DNA of 64,000 nt, from the NCBI RefSeq assembly GCF_030209745.1, contig NZ_JARVRJ010000005.1:124001-188000 (forward strand), written 5' to 3'. The position numbers and the translations under genes are program-made. This stretch comes from Arthrobacter sp. fls2-241-R2A-200 (lineage in GTDB: Bacteria > Actinomycetota > Actinomycetes > Actinomycetales > Micrococcaceae). Under the pieces are notes generated by a model, which was not told the origin of the DNA, did no database searches, and saw only the letters and a program-made list of their open reading frames with translations. Shown here one piece after another: positions 56,097 through 64,000 of the stretch (its first letter is position 1; every line of letters starts with the position of its first letter).

Positions 56097-58007
56097 GTGC
56101 AGTTCCACCATCACGGTTACGTTTCAGGTGACCCGCGCGTTGAGCCGGCGGCCGGCGTCGGAATCAATCGCCCCGCTGAGCTACCCGACCAAGTGGACGT
56201 CCTGATAGTTGGCACTGGTCCGGCGGGCATGTTGACCGCGGCGCAGTTGTCCCAATTTCCGGACGTCACCACCCGCATCATCGAGCGCCGCCCTGGGCGG
56301 TTGGCCATCGGACAGGCAGATGGCATCCAAGCCCGGAGCATGGAGACATTCCAAGCGTTCGGCTTCGCGGAGCGCATCATTGCCGAGGCCTACCGGATCA
56401 CGGAGATGGCCTTTTGGAAGCCGGACCCTGCCGACCATTCACGGATCGTCCGTGCTGCCCGGGCAGTGGATGACCCGGCCGGCATCAGCGAGTTTCCGCA
56501 CCTGATTGTTAACCAGGCGCGGGTTCTGGATTACTTCGCTGAGGTCATGGCCAACTCCCCCACACGGATGACCCCGGACTATGGATACGAATTCCACAGC
56601 CTTGAGGCAACCGGCAAGGGTGACTACCCCGTCACGGTGACCTTGGGACACACGTCGGGTCCCAATGAGGGGACCGAGCGCATCATCAAGGCCAAGTATG
56701 TGGTGGGTGCCGATGGAGCGCGCAGCAAGGTTCGCAGCGCCATCGGCTGCACGCTGGCCGGAGACCAAGCAAACCACGCGTGGGGAGTCATGGACGTCCT
56801 GGCAACCACCGATTTCCCCGACATCCGATTGAAGTGCGCCATCCAGTCCGGTGCTGGCGGAAGCATCCTCCTGATTCCCCGCGAAGGCGGTCACCTGTTC
56901 CGCATGTACGTGGACTTGGGCGAGGTCAATCCCAACGACAACGGTGCGGTACGCAAGACCACCATCGAGCACATTATCGAAAAAGCCAACGACATCATCC
57001 ACCCGTACACCTTGGAGGTCCGCAACGTTGCGTGGCACAGCGTGTATGAGGTCGGCCACCGCCTCACGGACAGGTTCGACGACGTACTGCCGGAGGAACG
57101 CGGGCACCGTACACCACGGGTGTTCATCACCGGCGACGCCTGCCACACTCACAGCGCGAAGGCCGGCCAAGGCATGAACGTCTCCATGCAGGACGGGTTC
57201 AACATCGGCTGGAAGCTCGGGCACGTGCTGGAGGGCCGCAGCCCCGAGAGCTTGCTGGACACCTACTCGGCAGAGCGGCAGGTGGTTGCCAAGAACCTCA
57301 TCGACTTCGACAAGCAGTGGTCAAGCCTCATGGCGAAAAAACCTGAAGAGTTCGAAGATCCCACGGAGTTGGAGAACTTCTACACCCGCACCGCAGAGTT
57401 CCCCGCCGGGTTCATGACGCAGTATGCCCCCTCGATGCTTATTGCCGAGCCCAAGTACCAGGAACTCGCGGCAGGATTCCCGTTGGGCAAGCGATTCAAG
57501 TCAGCACCTGTGCTGCGTGTCTGCGACACCAACCCCCTGCAGCTCGGCCACCATGCCAAGGCCGATGGGCGCTGGCGCATCTACGTGTTCGCTGACGCGG
57601 CCCCTGCCGGAGCCCCCGGACCGGTTGCAGACTTCGCCGAGTGGATCGCGAACTCGCCGGACTCGCCGGTGGTTGGAACGCCGTCGGACCTGGACAGCGA
57701 TGCGTGGTTCGATGTGAAGGTGATTTACCAGCAGGACCACACGGCTGTTGACATCAACGCCGTCCCTGCCGCCTTCAAGCCCACCGTCGGACCGTTCAAG
57801 CTCACCTACTTGGAAAAGGTTTTCGGCACCGACCCCACCAACGACATTTTCGACCAGCGCGGCCTGAGCCGTGACGGCGTAGTGGTGGTAGTGCGGCCGG
57901 ACCAGTACGTCGCGAACATCCTGCCGCTGAACGCAACCGCAGAATTGGGCGAGTTTTTCGCCGCCGTGCATTCCGGACAGAAGGAACCGGCGCGAATGGC
58001 TCCGTAG
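56097..58007 (+). CDS. FAD-dependent aromatic hydroxylase (3-hydroxybenzoate 4-monooxygenase-like)
   Basis: A 636-residue flavoprotein monooxygenase. The dinucleotide motif VDVLIVGTGPAGMLTAAQL is near residue 34, the GD motif VVGADGARSKVRSAIG about residue 205, and RVFITGDACHTHSAKAGQGMNVSMQDGFN contains the second FAD motif, split here as GDACHTHSAKAGQG. A thioredoxin-like C-terminal domain follows, as in phenol 2-monooxygenase and 3-hydroxybenzoate 4-monooxygenase (MobA), whose length it matches. The start is GTG 56097 with AGGAAAG upstream. It probably makes protocatechuate from 3-hydroxybenzoate; phenol is the alternative. The upstream operator fits induction by an IclR regulator outside the window. 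Confidence 0.88.
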   Translation: MQFHHHGYVSGDPRVEPAAGVGINRPAELPDQVDVLIVGTGPAGMLTAAQLSQFPDVTTRIIERRPGRLAIGQADGIQARSMETFQAFGFAERIIAEAYRITEMAFWKPDPADHSRIVRAARAVDDPAGISEFPHLIVNQARVLDYFAEVMANSPTRMTPDYGYEFHSLEATGKGDYPVTVTLGHTSGPNEGTERIIKAKYVVGADGARSKVRSAIGCTLAGDQANHAWGVMDVLATTDFPDIRLKCAIQSGAGGSILLIPREGGHLFRMYVDLGEVNPNDNGAVRKTTIEHIIEKANDIIHPYTLEVRNVAWHSVYEVGHRLTDRFDDVLPEERGHRTPRVFITGDACHTHSAKAGQGMNVSMQDGFNIGWKLGHVLEGRSPESLLDTYSAERQVVAKNLIDFDKQWSSLMAKKPEEFEDPTELENFYTRTAEFPAGFMTQYAPSMLIAEPKYQELAAGFPLGKRFKSAPVLRVCDTNPLQLGHHAKADGRWRIYVFADAAPAGAPGPVADFAEWIANSPDSPVVGTPSDLDSDAWFDVKVIYQQDHTAVDINAVPAAFKPTVGPFKLTYLEKVFGTDPTNDIFDQRGLSRDGVVVVVRPDQYVANILPLNATAELGEFFAAVHSGQKEPARMAP

Positions 58008-58017
58008 GCGTACAGTG

Positions 58018-59151
58018 TCACGGGCGCCCGGAGGCGTGCGCCACACAAAAAGGTGTCCACGGCCGGGCTTCCAGGCGACCCTCGGGAATAGCAGCGCCGC
58101 ATACGCTGCACACTCCGTAGGTCCCTTGGGAGATCCGGCCCAACGCCGCCTCGATCTGCGCCAGGCTGGCCCGGCTTTGTTTCAGGAGTGCGGTCGCTTG
58201 GGACAGCTCGAAAGCGATGGTGCTCCCTTCAGGATCGTGTTCGTCGTCCACGTTGGAGTCTTGACGGGCTGCGTTGACCGAGGTTATGTCCCGGATGCTG
58301 CGGGTATGGCTACGTTCCAGCCAGTCAGCGGGATCAAACGGCAGCGCCGCGAGTTCCTCGCGGCGGGTCGGCGAGATTTCCTCCACCGAGTCATAGAAGG
58401 CGGGAAACGCTATGCGGCCTTTCTCGTCGTGCAGCTCCGTTAGCATCCTGCTGATCTCAAGCGCTGGATTGGGAGCCGGTCCGGACACTGCACCACTATG
58501 GATATCGGTGAGTGGACCGAGGACTTCCAAGTGCACAGGGACCATGCCGCGAACGGTGGTGCAGAGGGCAGGGTGTTCGGCCTTCCAGAGCAAGGTGTCG
58601 CTGAAGATCACGGCATCGGCACCAAGCTCTGCCCGGTGTTCGTCGAGGATGGCTGACAACCCCGGCGATCCAGCCTCTTCCTCGCCCTCAACAAGCCACT
58701 TAAGGTTCACGGCCGGCGTCGTCCGACCCGTGGCGGCAAGGTGCGCCGCGAGGCCCCAGATGTGCGCCAGCACTTGGCCCTTTGCATCAGAACTGCCTCG
58801 GCCATACAGGCGCCCGTCCCGGAGCACCGGCTCAAAGGGAGCCGTTTGGTCCCAGTTTTCGTCTTTGACGGCGCGAACGTCGTGATGGCTGTAGATCAGG
58901 ATCGTCGGCGCGCCTGGGGCTGCCTTCCATTCGGCAAAGACGGCAGGGCCTTGGACACCCTCCCAGATCTCGGTCGATGGAAAGCCTGCGTCGCGAAGCT
59001 CACCCGCGAGCCAGTTCGCGGACCGGGTGAGGTGCCTCTGGCGCTCGGGGACGCCCGCCACCGACGGGATCCGGATCCATTCGGCGAGCTTGTCAAGGTA
59101 CTGCGGTGTGGTGTGGTCCAAGTAGTTCCGGACGGCGTCGTCGTGGTTCAT
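58018..59151 (-). CDS. Chimeric gene: truncated M20 dipeptidase fused to DksA/TraR zinc finger
   Basis: One uninterrupted frame of 377 residues made of two unrelated parts. Residues 1 to about 285 are a M20 dipeptidase: metal ligands H89 and D91 (YSHHDV), D122 (GRGSSDAKG), E157/E158 (EGEEEAGS), D185 (FSDTLLW) and the lid-domain histidine H218 (DIHSG). The final part of the peptidase, which supplies the last zinc-binding histidine, is missing. From about residue 288 the text is DksA/TraR: ARQDSNVDDEHDPEGSTIAF and the zinc finger C348, C351, C369, H372. Full peptidases are about 450 residues. The peptidase part is probably inactive; the zinc finger may still fold. It starts 9 bases after ybdK. 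Confidence 0.85.
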   Translation of the reverse strand: MNHDDAVRNYLDHTTPQYLDKLAEWIRIPSVAGVPERQRHLTRSANWLAGELRDAGFPSTEIWEGVQGPAVFAEWKAAPGAPTILIYSHHDVRAVKDENWDQTAPFEPVLRDGRLYGRGSSDAKGQVLAHIWGLAAHLAATGRTTPAVNLKWLVEGEEEAGSPGLSAILDEHRAELGADAVIFSDTLLWKAEHPALCTTVRGMVPVHLEVLGPLTDIHSGAVSGPAPNPALEISRMLTELHDEKGRIAFPAFYDSVEEISPTRREELAALPFDPADWLERSHTRSIRDITSVNAARQDSNVDDEHDPEGSTIAFELSQATALLKQSRASLAQIEAALGRISQGTYGVCSVCGAAIPEGRLEARPWTPFCVAHASGRP

Positions 59152-59160
59152 GGCCTGCCC

Positions 59161-60390
59161 CTAGTTCGCTTCTGCCAGTTCCGATTCGGCGAGATGAAGG
59201 CGCCGATCGCGGCCGTGGGCCCGCTCCCGGGTTCCCGTCCCGTGGGTTCGGACGACGGCGTCCCGGACCACAGCGCCCATGTCACCGCTGCTTGGGAGTG
59301 CGTCCCGCTGACGTTGCGACCCGGTGCCCACCGTCATGATGTCCGCCATCGCCGCGAGGACAGCGGCCTCGTCTCCGCTGCGGACAAGCATCGGCCGGAC
59401 GTGGGCCAGGAGAACCTCTAATGCCTCGGACGCCGGGCAGGGAGTGTTGAGCAGTGGGTGCAACAGATCTCCTTCCATGCCGGACTCACTGGCCTTCCAG
59501 CTTGCCAGCCGGAGTTGTTCGCAGGATATCCGGGCCGGGCGCACACCAGCCCTCCACTGGCTGGATGCTGTTTCCACCAAGGCCCGCACCAGCGCAGCGA
59601 TGGCCGCCGCGTGCGTAGCCTCCATGCAGACGTCGGCGATGCGTATCTCCACCGTGGGGTGGTTCCGCGAGAGCCGGGCATCGAAGTACACCATGCCTTC
59701 ATCAACAAGCACCCCTGATGCCAAAAGCGAGTCGACGTAACGCCGGTACTCGGGCTCGGATCCGAACCTTTCGCAAGGTCCCGCCGTCGGCCATCGACTC
59801 CATGCTTGGTAGCGGTAGCTTGAATACCCGCTGTCAGAACCTTGCCAGTACGGAGAGTTGGCGCTGAGCGCCAAGAGCAACGGTAACCACACCCGGATCC
59901 GATCCAGGACAGCTACGCCTTCCTCCCCCGAAGTGACGCCAACGTGGACATGGAAGCCGCACGTCAATTGTTCACGGAGCGTGATCCCGAACCGGGACGC
60001 CATATCGACATATCGGGGACGCTCAACCAGGGTCGGCGTGCCCGCAACGGGGCTGGTGGCCAAGGCCACTGCGCGCGCTCCAACTCTACGGGCAGCGGTG
60101 TCAGCAAGGTGGCGCCCTCGCCGGATAACGTCCACCAATTCGTCCAACGTGGAGCATACAGGGCTGACAGCCTCGATCTGCTCTTGCTTGACTTCCAATG
60201 TAAGCGTGGGACCCGCGCTGCCTTGCCGTGCGGTTCGCCGGGTCCGCGTCATCATCAGGGCCTGCTCGGCCTTGGGTACCGGTTTTCCAGTGAGGGGCTC
60301 GACGAGGAGGAACTCCTCCTCAATGCCGAAGGTTCTGAGGCCACCCCGGGCGGGCTGCGGGTCTCGGGATGAGATGGGAGAAGTTTTCAT
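59161..60390 (-). CDS. Carboxylate-amine ligase, YbdK/GCS2 family
   Basis: A 409-residue ligase of the glutamate-cysteine ligase type 2 (YbdK) family. Visible are FGIEEEFLLVEPLTGKPVP (active-site acid cluster), TLEVKQEQIEAVSPVCSTL, GFHVHVGV, the basic YSSYRYQAWSRWPT, and HPTVEIRIADVCMEA. YbdK has weak glutamate-cysteine ligase activity; the real acceptor amine of most members is unknown. The ATG 60390 has AGGGG five bases upstream and is better than the 23 codons above it. Neighbours are a M20 peptidase and an amidotransferase upstream and the chimeric gene 9 bases downstream, suggesting a small glutamyl-amide pathway rather than glutathione synthesis. Confidence 0.88.
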   Translation of the reverse strand: MKTSPISSRDPQPARGGLRTFGIEEEFLLVEPLTGKPVPKAEQALMMTRTRRTARQGSAGPTLTLEVKQEQIEAVSPVCSTLDELVDVIRRGRHLADTAARRVGARAVALATSPVAGTPTLVERPRYVDMASRFGITLREQLTCGFHVHVGVTSGEEGVAVLDRIRVWLPLLLALSANSPYWQGSDSGYSSYRYQAWSRWPTAGPCERFGSEPEYRRYVDSLLASGVLVDEGMVYFDARLSRNHPTVEIRIADVCMEATHAAAIAALVRALVETASSQWRAGVRPARISCEQLRLASWKASESGMEGDLLHPLLNTPCPASEALEVLLAHVRPMLVRSGDEAAVLAAMADIMTVGTGSQRQRDALPSSGDMGAVVRDAVVRTHGTGTRERAHGRDRRLHLAESELAEAN

Positions 60391-60409
60391 AGCTACCCCT
60401 AGCGGTGGC

Positions 60410-60514
60410 GGCAAGCGCGACGCGGCGCTTGCCATACGAACAAAAAGACCCTCCTGCACGAGTCACCAATGGGTACCTTCAAAAGTAATCAGGGTACTTA
60501 TTATTCAAGATACC
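60410..60514 (-). promoter_or_regulatory. Hairpin and AT-rich inverted repeat before ybdK
   Basis: The 128-bp gap between the M20 gene and ybdK holds a perfect 9-bp hairpin, GGCAAGCGC (60410-60418) with GCGCTTGCC (60425-60433), about 20 bases before ybdK. Upstream of it is an AT-rich stretch with the imperfect inverted repeat GGTACTT...AAGATACC (60493-60514) and a second GGGTACCTT copy. This could be a promoter/operator or attenuator for ybdK. Confidence 0.45.
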
Positions 60515-60518
60515 TGCA

Positions 60519-61919
60519 TTAGTCCGCCACCGGAAGAGCAAGCCCCGCGAGGAAGAGGCTCTCGGCCACGATTGCCTTGGCAAAGTCGCCTATGTGGATG
60601 GACTCATTGGCGCCGTGTGCCCGGGAATCCGGATCCTCGACGCCGGTGACCAGTACCTCAGCATCCGGAAAACGCTCCTTGAGCATGCTCACCGCGGGTA
60701 TCGACCCACCCACGCCCATCCGGACCGCATCAACGCCCCACGCCTCATACATCGCGCCGGCCATCGACCGCGCTGCCAGGGAGGCACCGTCCCCCGCGTA
60801 ACCCTCCGTGCGGCCACCCGGGGTAACCCGAACCTCCGCGCCGAATGGCGCGTAGCGCTGGAGATGGCGCACGACGGCGTCCATTGCCTCCGCTGTGTCG
60901 GTCGCCGGAGCGAGGCTCAGGCTGAACTTGGCAGCCGCCGTCGGCTGCAAGGTGTCCGAAGACACCGCCACCGATGGAGCGTCGATACCGATGATGGCCA
61001 GGGCAGGCTTGGTCCATAACCGTGATGTCAGGCTGCCCGACCCCGTGAGGCGGACACTCGGCCGGACCCCCGAGTCCCTCCGGAACTCGGCCTCGGAAAG
61101 AGCAGGGCCCGGCTCTTCCATGCCAGGCAGCCCGGCAATGGCGACATTGCCGTCGTCGTCGTGCAGGGTGGCAATCAGCCGCGACAGAACCGTAATGGCA
61201 TCAACCAACGGTCCGCCGTAGGTGCCGGCGTGCAGTGCGTGATCAAGAACCCGGACCTCAATGGTGCCGAGGATAAGACCCCGGAGGCTGGTTGTGAGGG
61301 CCGGAGTTCCAACCTTCCATTGGCCGGAGTCGGCGATGATCATCACGTCAGGCTTCAGCGGTTGGTCGTGTGGCAGCGATAGCTCGTGGTCCAGGAGCTC
61401 CGGCAAGCTGGGCGAGCCGGCTTCCTCTTCACCATCAATGAGCACGATGAGGCCGAGTCCCGAATCAGGACCAAGCTCGTGCAGAACTGCGCGAACAGCC
61501 GCCACGTGCAGCATGATGCCGCCTTTGTTGTCGGCAACCCCGCGGCCGAACAACCTGCCGTCCCGGGCGACGCTGTCGAAGGGTGGGCTTAACCAGTCTG
61601 CCAGGCGGCCCGGGGGCTGGACGTCGTAGTGGGCATAGAGGAGGACGGTCGTCTGCCCCGGAGCTGGTTGCCTCCGCGCCATGACCGCGGGCGCTCCGTG
61701 CGAGCCGTCAGGGCGGTCCGCGCGTAGGATCCGCACGTCGTCGAAACCCGTTCCCCGGAAGAGCCCGGCAACCGCTTCCGCCGCCCGGTCCAGCTCCGCA
61801 GGATCGAACGCGGCCCAGGCCATGGCCGGGATGCGGGCCAAGGCGGACAACTCAGTCAGAACCGCAGGAAGGCCAGAGTCTACGTACCGGCGAATCCGGC
61901 CCGCCGTTGCCTCTTCCAC
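60519..61919 (-). CDS. M20-family metallopeptidase/dipeptidase
   Basis: A complete 466-residue M20 peptidase. Metal ligands are H97 and D99 (YAHYDV), D130 (GRGVADNKG), the general base and ligand in GEEEAGS (164-167), D197 (IIADSGQW), the lid histidine H230 (LHAGTYGG), and the last zinc histidine near residue 435 (RAHGANESIH). All are present, in contrast to the truncated peptidase at 58018. It follows the amidotransferase by 6 bases and is clearly cotranscribed with it. A dipeptidase beside an amidotransferase recalls the peptidase of the N-acetylglutaminylglutamine amide clusters, although that one is M42. Confidence 0.93.
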   Translation of the reverse strand: MEEATAGRIRRYVDSGLPAVLTELSALARIPAMAWAAFDPAELDRAAEAVAGLFRGTGFDDVRILRADRPDGSHGAPAVMARRQPAPGQTTVLLYAHYDVQPPGRLADWLSPPFDSVARDGRLFGRGVADNKGGIMLHVAAVRAVLHELGPDSGLGLIVLIDGEEEAGSPSLPELLDHELSLPHDQPLKPDVMIIADSGQWKVGTPALTTSLRGLILGTIEVRVLDHALHAGTYGGPLVDAITVLSRLIATLHDDDGNVAIAGLPGMEEPGPALSEAEFRRDSGVRPSVRLTGSGSLTSRLWTKPALAIIGIDAPSVAVSSDTLQPTAAAKFSLSLAPATDTAEAMDAVVRHLQRYAPFGAEVRVTPGGRTEGYAGDGASLAARSMAGAMYEAWGVDAVRMGVGGSIPAVSMLKERFPDAEVLVTGVEDPDSRAHGANESIHIGDFAKAIVAESLFLAGLALPVAD

Positions 61920-61925
61920 CGCCGG

Positions 61926-63722
61926 TTAACCTACCCCGTGTCGCTGCAACCACATCTCCAGAACTGCCAATTGCCACAGCACGTTGCTGTTTCCGCGGGT
62001 CCGACGCCGATTTGGCTCTGCCAGAAGGCCCTGGATGTAGTCGGGCCGGAATAGTCTCCGCTGCTTGGCCTCGGGTGCATGGAGGGCGTCCTCCACCATG
62101 GAAAGGAACGGTTCTTCAAGGTGCTGGAGCGCGGGGACGGGGAAGTATCCCTTGGGTCGGTCCACCACTTCGTTAGGAAGTAGCTTCCGGCCCAGGTCCT
62201 TCAGGATGGCCTTCCCACCTTGGGCCGCCTTGAGATGGGGCGGGCAGGCCGCTGCCAGTTGCACCAGGTCTTGGTCCAAGAAAGGAACCCGGGCTTCCAG
62301 CCCCCATGCCATGGACATGTTGTCCAGTCGCTTGACCGGGTCATCCACCATCAGGAGGTGGGTGTCCAGGCGCAGGATTGCATCCAGGGCCGTGTCCGCT
62401 CCGGGTTCGGCCATGTTGGAGGCCAACACGTCCTCGCTGACATCCCGCTCGCAGTACCACTCCGGTTCCAGGCAATCCACGATCTGGGCGTGGCTACGGT
62501 CCACGAAGGCCGATCTAAAGGACGCCAAGGCGTGGTCCCGGCCAACGTCGGCAGCGGGCTGATGATAGGCGTATCCGGCAAAGACTTCATCCGCTCCTTG
62601 GCCGCATTGCACTACTTTCACGTGGTCAGCGACTGCCCTTGAAAGCAGATGGAAAGCCGTCACATCATGGCTCGCCATGGGTTCGGACATCGCGGCTACG
62701 GCTGCATCCACTGCCGGAGCGAAGTCCGCGGTGCTGATGTGGAGTTGCTCGTGGCGGGTCCCAAACGTCCGTGCAACCACATCCGAGTACTGAAACTCGT
62801 CCCCTTCGGCCCCGCCGACGTCGTCGAAACCGATGCTGAAGGTGGACAAGCCGTGTTGACCTTCCTCGGCCAATAGCGCCACCAACAGGCTGGAGTCCAA
62901 CCCGCCCGAAAGGAGGACGCCAACGGGAACGTCGGCCACCGTCCTGCGTTTCACGGCCACGCGCAGGGAGTCGTGAATGGCGTCCTGCCAGTCGGCGTCC
63001 GTCCACTTCGCGAACCGGTCCTGCCGGGAATACTCGGGCTGCCAGTACCGGCGGTCCGTTGAGCTTCCGTCCCGCCTGATGACGCGAATGGTTGCCGCCG
63101 GCAGTTTTTTCACTCCTCGAAGAATCGTCCTCGGAGCCGGGATGATCGAATGCCAGCTGAGGTAGTGATGCAGCGCCACCTCATCAATACCCGTATCGAT
63201 GCCACCACCCTGAATCAATGCGGGGAGGCTCGAGGCAAACCGGACACGGTCTGAAGTGCTTGAGTCCGGGGTGCTTGAAACATATAGCGGCTTGATGCCC
63301 AGGCGGTCACGCACCAGCACTACCTTGCCTTGCCTGCCGTCCACGACTGCGATGGCAAACATCCCGACGAGGTGATGGACGAAGTCTTCGCCCCATTTTT
63401 GGTACGCCCTGAGGATGGCCTCCGTATCGCTGGTGGAGTGGAACGTGTACTCCGCTTCCAGCTGCGTACGGAGCTCTTTGTAGTTGTAAATACAGCCGTT
63501 GAACGTTAGGGCGAGGTCATGTTCTTCGTCCAGCATCGGTTGAGCCCCGGCATCTGAAAGATCGATGATGCTCAGGCGACGGTGACCTAACGCCGCCCAC
63601 CCTCCGTCCCAGGTTCCCGAACCATCCGGCCCTCGGTCCACCATTGCGGCAACCATGGCAGTCACCGCTGAGCTGTCTGCGCTTTTCCCCCTGAACGCAA
63701 TTTCACCTGCTATTCCACACAT
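61926..63722 (-). CDS. Asparagine-synthase-like amidotransferase (N-acetylglutaminylglutamine amidotransferase type)
   Basis: A 598-residue glutamine-dependent amidotransferase. The class II glutaminase begins at Cys2 (MCGIAGE), with GPDGSGTW and GHRRLSIIDLS, and the synthetase domain has the pyrophosphate loop LLSGGLDSS at 271-278. From memory of the families, HYLSWHSIIPAPRTIL, SMAWGLEARVPFLDQDLV and the ending RPKGYFPVPALQHL are much closer to the N-acetylglutaminylglutamine amidotransferases than to AsnB. That enzyme makes the osmolyte NAGGN from a dipeptide. The acetyltransferase/ligase partner is not in the window. It lies 18 bases after the decarboxylase and 6 before the M20 gene. ATG 63722 has AAGGTG upstream. 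Confidence 0.85.
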   Translation of the reverse strand: MCGIAGEIAFRGKSADSSAVTAMVAAMVDRGPDGSGTWDGGWAALGHRRLSIIDLSDAGAQPMLDEEHDLALTFNGCIYNYKELRTQLEAEYTFHSTSDTEAILRAYQKWGEDFVHHLVGMFAIAVVDGRQGKVVLVRDRLGIKPLYVSSTPDSSTSDRVRFASSLPALIQGGGIDTGIDEVALHHYLSWHSIIPAPRTILRGVKKLPAATIRVIRRDGSSTDRRYWQPEYSRQDRFAKWTDADWQDAIHDSLRVAVKRRTVADVPVGVLLSGGLDSSLLVALLAEEGQHGLSTFSIGFDDVGGAEGDEFQYSDVVARTFGTRHEQLHISTADFAPAVDAAVAAMSEPMASHDVTAFHLLSRAVADHVKVVQCGQGADEVFAGYAYHQPAADVGRDHALASFRSAFVDRSHAQIVDCLEPEWYCERDVSEDVLASNMAEPGADTALDAILRLDTHLLMVDDPVKRLDNMSMAWGLEARVPFLDQDLVQLAAACPPHLKAAQGGKAILKDLGRKLLPNEVVDRPKGYFPVPALQHLEEPFLSMVEDALHAPEAKQRRLFRPDYIQGLLAEPNRRRTRGNSNVLWQLAVLEMWLQRHGVG

Positions 63723-63740
63723 TGCGCTTCACCTTGCCGG

Positions 63741-64000
63741 TTATTCGGGTTTCTTCTCTTCCTTGCGGACCACCCGTACGGTCTCCAAGGATGGATCAGC
63801 GGGGTCGGGCAGGACCATGCCCGCCTTGACTCCGCTCCTGAGGTAATCGATTGCGGCTTTATTGATCAGTTCACCTGGTAGCAAAAGGGGAATTCCCGGC
63901 GGGTACGGAGTTGCCATTTCGGCCGCTATCCGTCCGGGGGCTTCATCCGCGGGCACCACTTCCACGGGTCCGAAAAAGGCGTCCCGGGGCAACATAACTG
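63741..64000 (-). CDS. Orn/Lys/Arg decarboxylase, C-terminal end (5' part outside window)
   Basis: About 86 residues of the C-terminal domain of a fold-type-I basic amino-acid decarboxylase: LPRDAFFGPVEVVPADEAPGRIAAEMATPYPPGIPLLLPGE, given here in part as LPRDAFFGPVEVV and PYPPGIPLLLPGE, then INKAAIDYLRSGVKAGMVLPDPAD. The PYPPGIP motif is diagnostic of the C-terminal domain. The catalytic lysine and PLP-binding part are outside the window. It is 18 bases upstream of the amidotransferase gene, so the decarboxylase, amidotransferase and M20 peptidase form one operon. Whether lysine, ornithine or arginine is used cannot be told. Confidence 0.85.
   Translation of the reverse strand, partial: VMLPRDAFFGPVEVVPADEAPGRIAAEMATPYPPGIPLLLPGELINKAAIDYLRSGVKAGMVLPDPADPSLETVRVVRKEEKKPE

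Noticed and set aside
58018..58290. Separate DksA/TraR gene after a frameshifted M20 gene
   Set aside because: The frame is continuous from the M20 start to the stop, and no start codon with a ribosome binding site is evident at the DksA part; I treat it as a fusion, with sequencing error as the alternative.

Overview
The window reads as a chromosomal segment of a high-GC Gram-positive actinobacterium of the family Micrococcaceae, most likely Arthrobacter or Paenarthrobacter. The reasons are the GC-rich codon use, the many GTG starts, a WhiA homologue, a CoaE-GrpB fusion, an actinobacterial-length ribosomal protein S1, and the order uvrC-rapZ-yvcK-whiA followed by gap-pgk-tpiA-secG and pgl. 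Genus is inferred from gene content only. I saw no insertion sequence, prophage, CRISPR array, tRNA or rRNA.

Layout. 1-4.3 kb: end of pgl, converging on the glycolytic operon gap-pgk-tpiA-secG. 4.3-16 kb: sodA, then uvrC-rapZ-yvcK-whiA, an acyltransferase/HAD pair, uvrA behind a candidate LexA box, a GntR regulator and a trans-aconitate methyltransferase. 16-22 kb: SKI2-like helicase, CaiB-like protein, GNAT and S33 hydrolase. 22-34.5 kb: terC behind a yybP-ykoY (Mn2+) riboswitch, uvrB, coaE, yigZ, rpsA, an Eis-like acetyltransferase, polA, a thioesterase and a RibD-like reductase. 34.5-41 kb: low-affinity phosphate transport with a candidate PHO box, a HAD protein, the kynA-kynU tryptophan-to-anthranilate operon with a PaaX-type regulator, and a BadF-type kinase. 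41-51 kb: LolA-like lipoprotein-type protein plus an ABC-2 exporter, YciO, a stand-alone LigD polymerase domain, small hydrolases, a M50 protease/TetR pair, and an amino-acid permease with an amidohydrolase. 51-58 kb: HrpB, a zinc alcohol dehydrogenase, a stand-alone 5' nuclease, and an aromatic-ring hydroxylase behind an IclR-type operator.

The right end (58-64 kb, minus strand) is the most unusual part. A basic amino-acid decarboxylase (cut by the window edge), an asparagine-synthase-like amidotransferase close to the N-acetylglutaminylglutamine amidotransferase family, an intact M20 peptidase and a YbdK-type glutamate/carboxylate-amine ligase lie in one direction. They look like parts of an unassigned pathway for a small amidated glutamyl compound. 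The last gene is a chimera: the N-terminal two thirds of a M20 dipeptidase joined in frame to the C-terminal half of a DksA/TraR zinc-finger protein.

Nucleotide excision repair is unusually well represented here (uvrA, uvrB, uvrC, polA). Several genes appear to be read from leaderless transcripts, with a -10 element placed so that transcription begins at the start codon; kynA is the clearest case.
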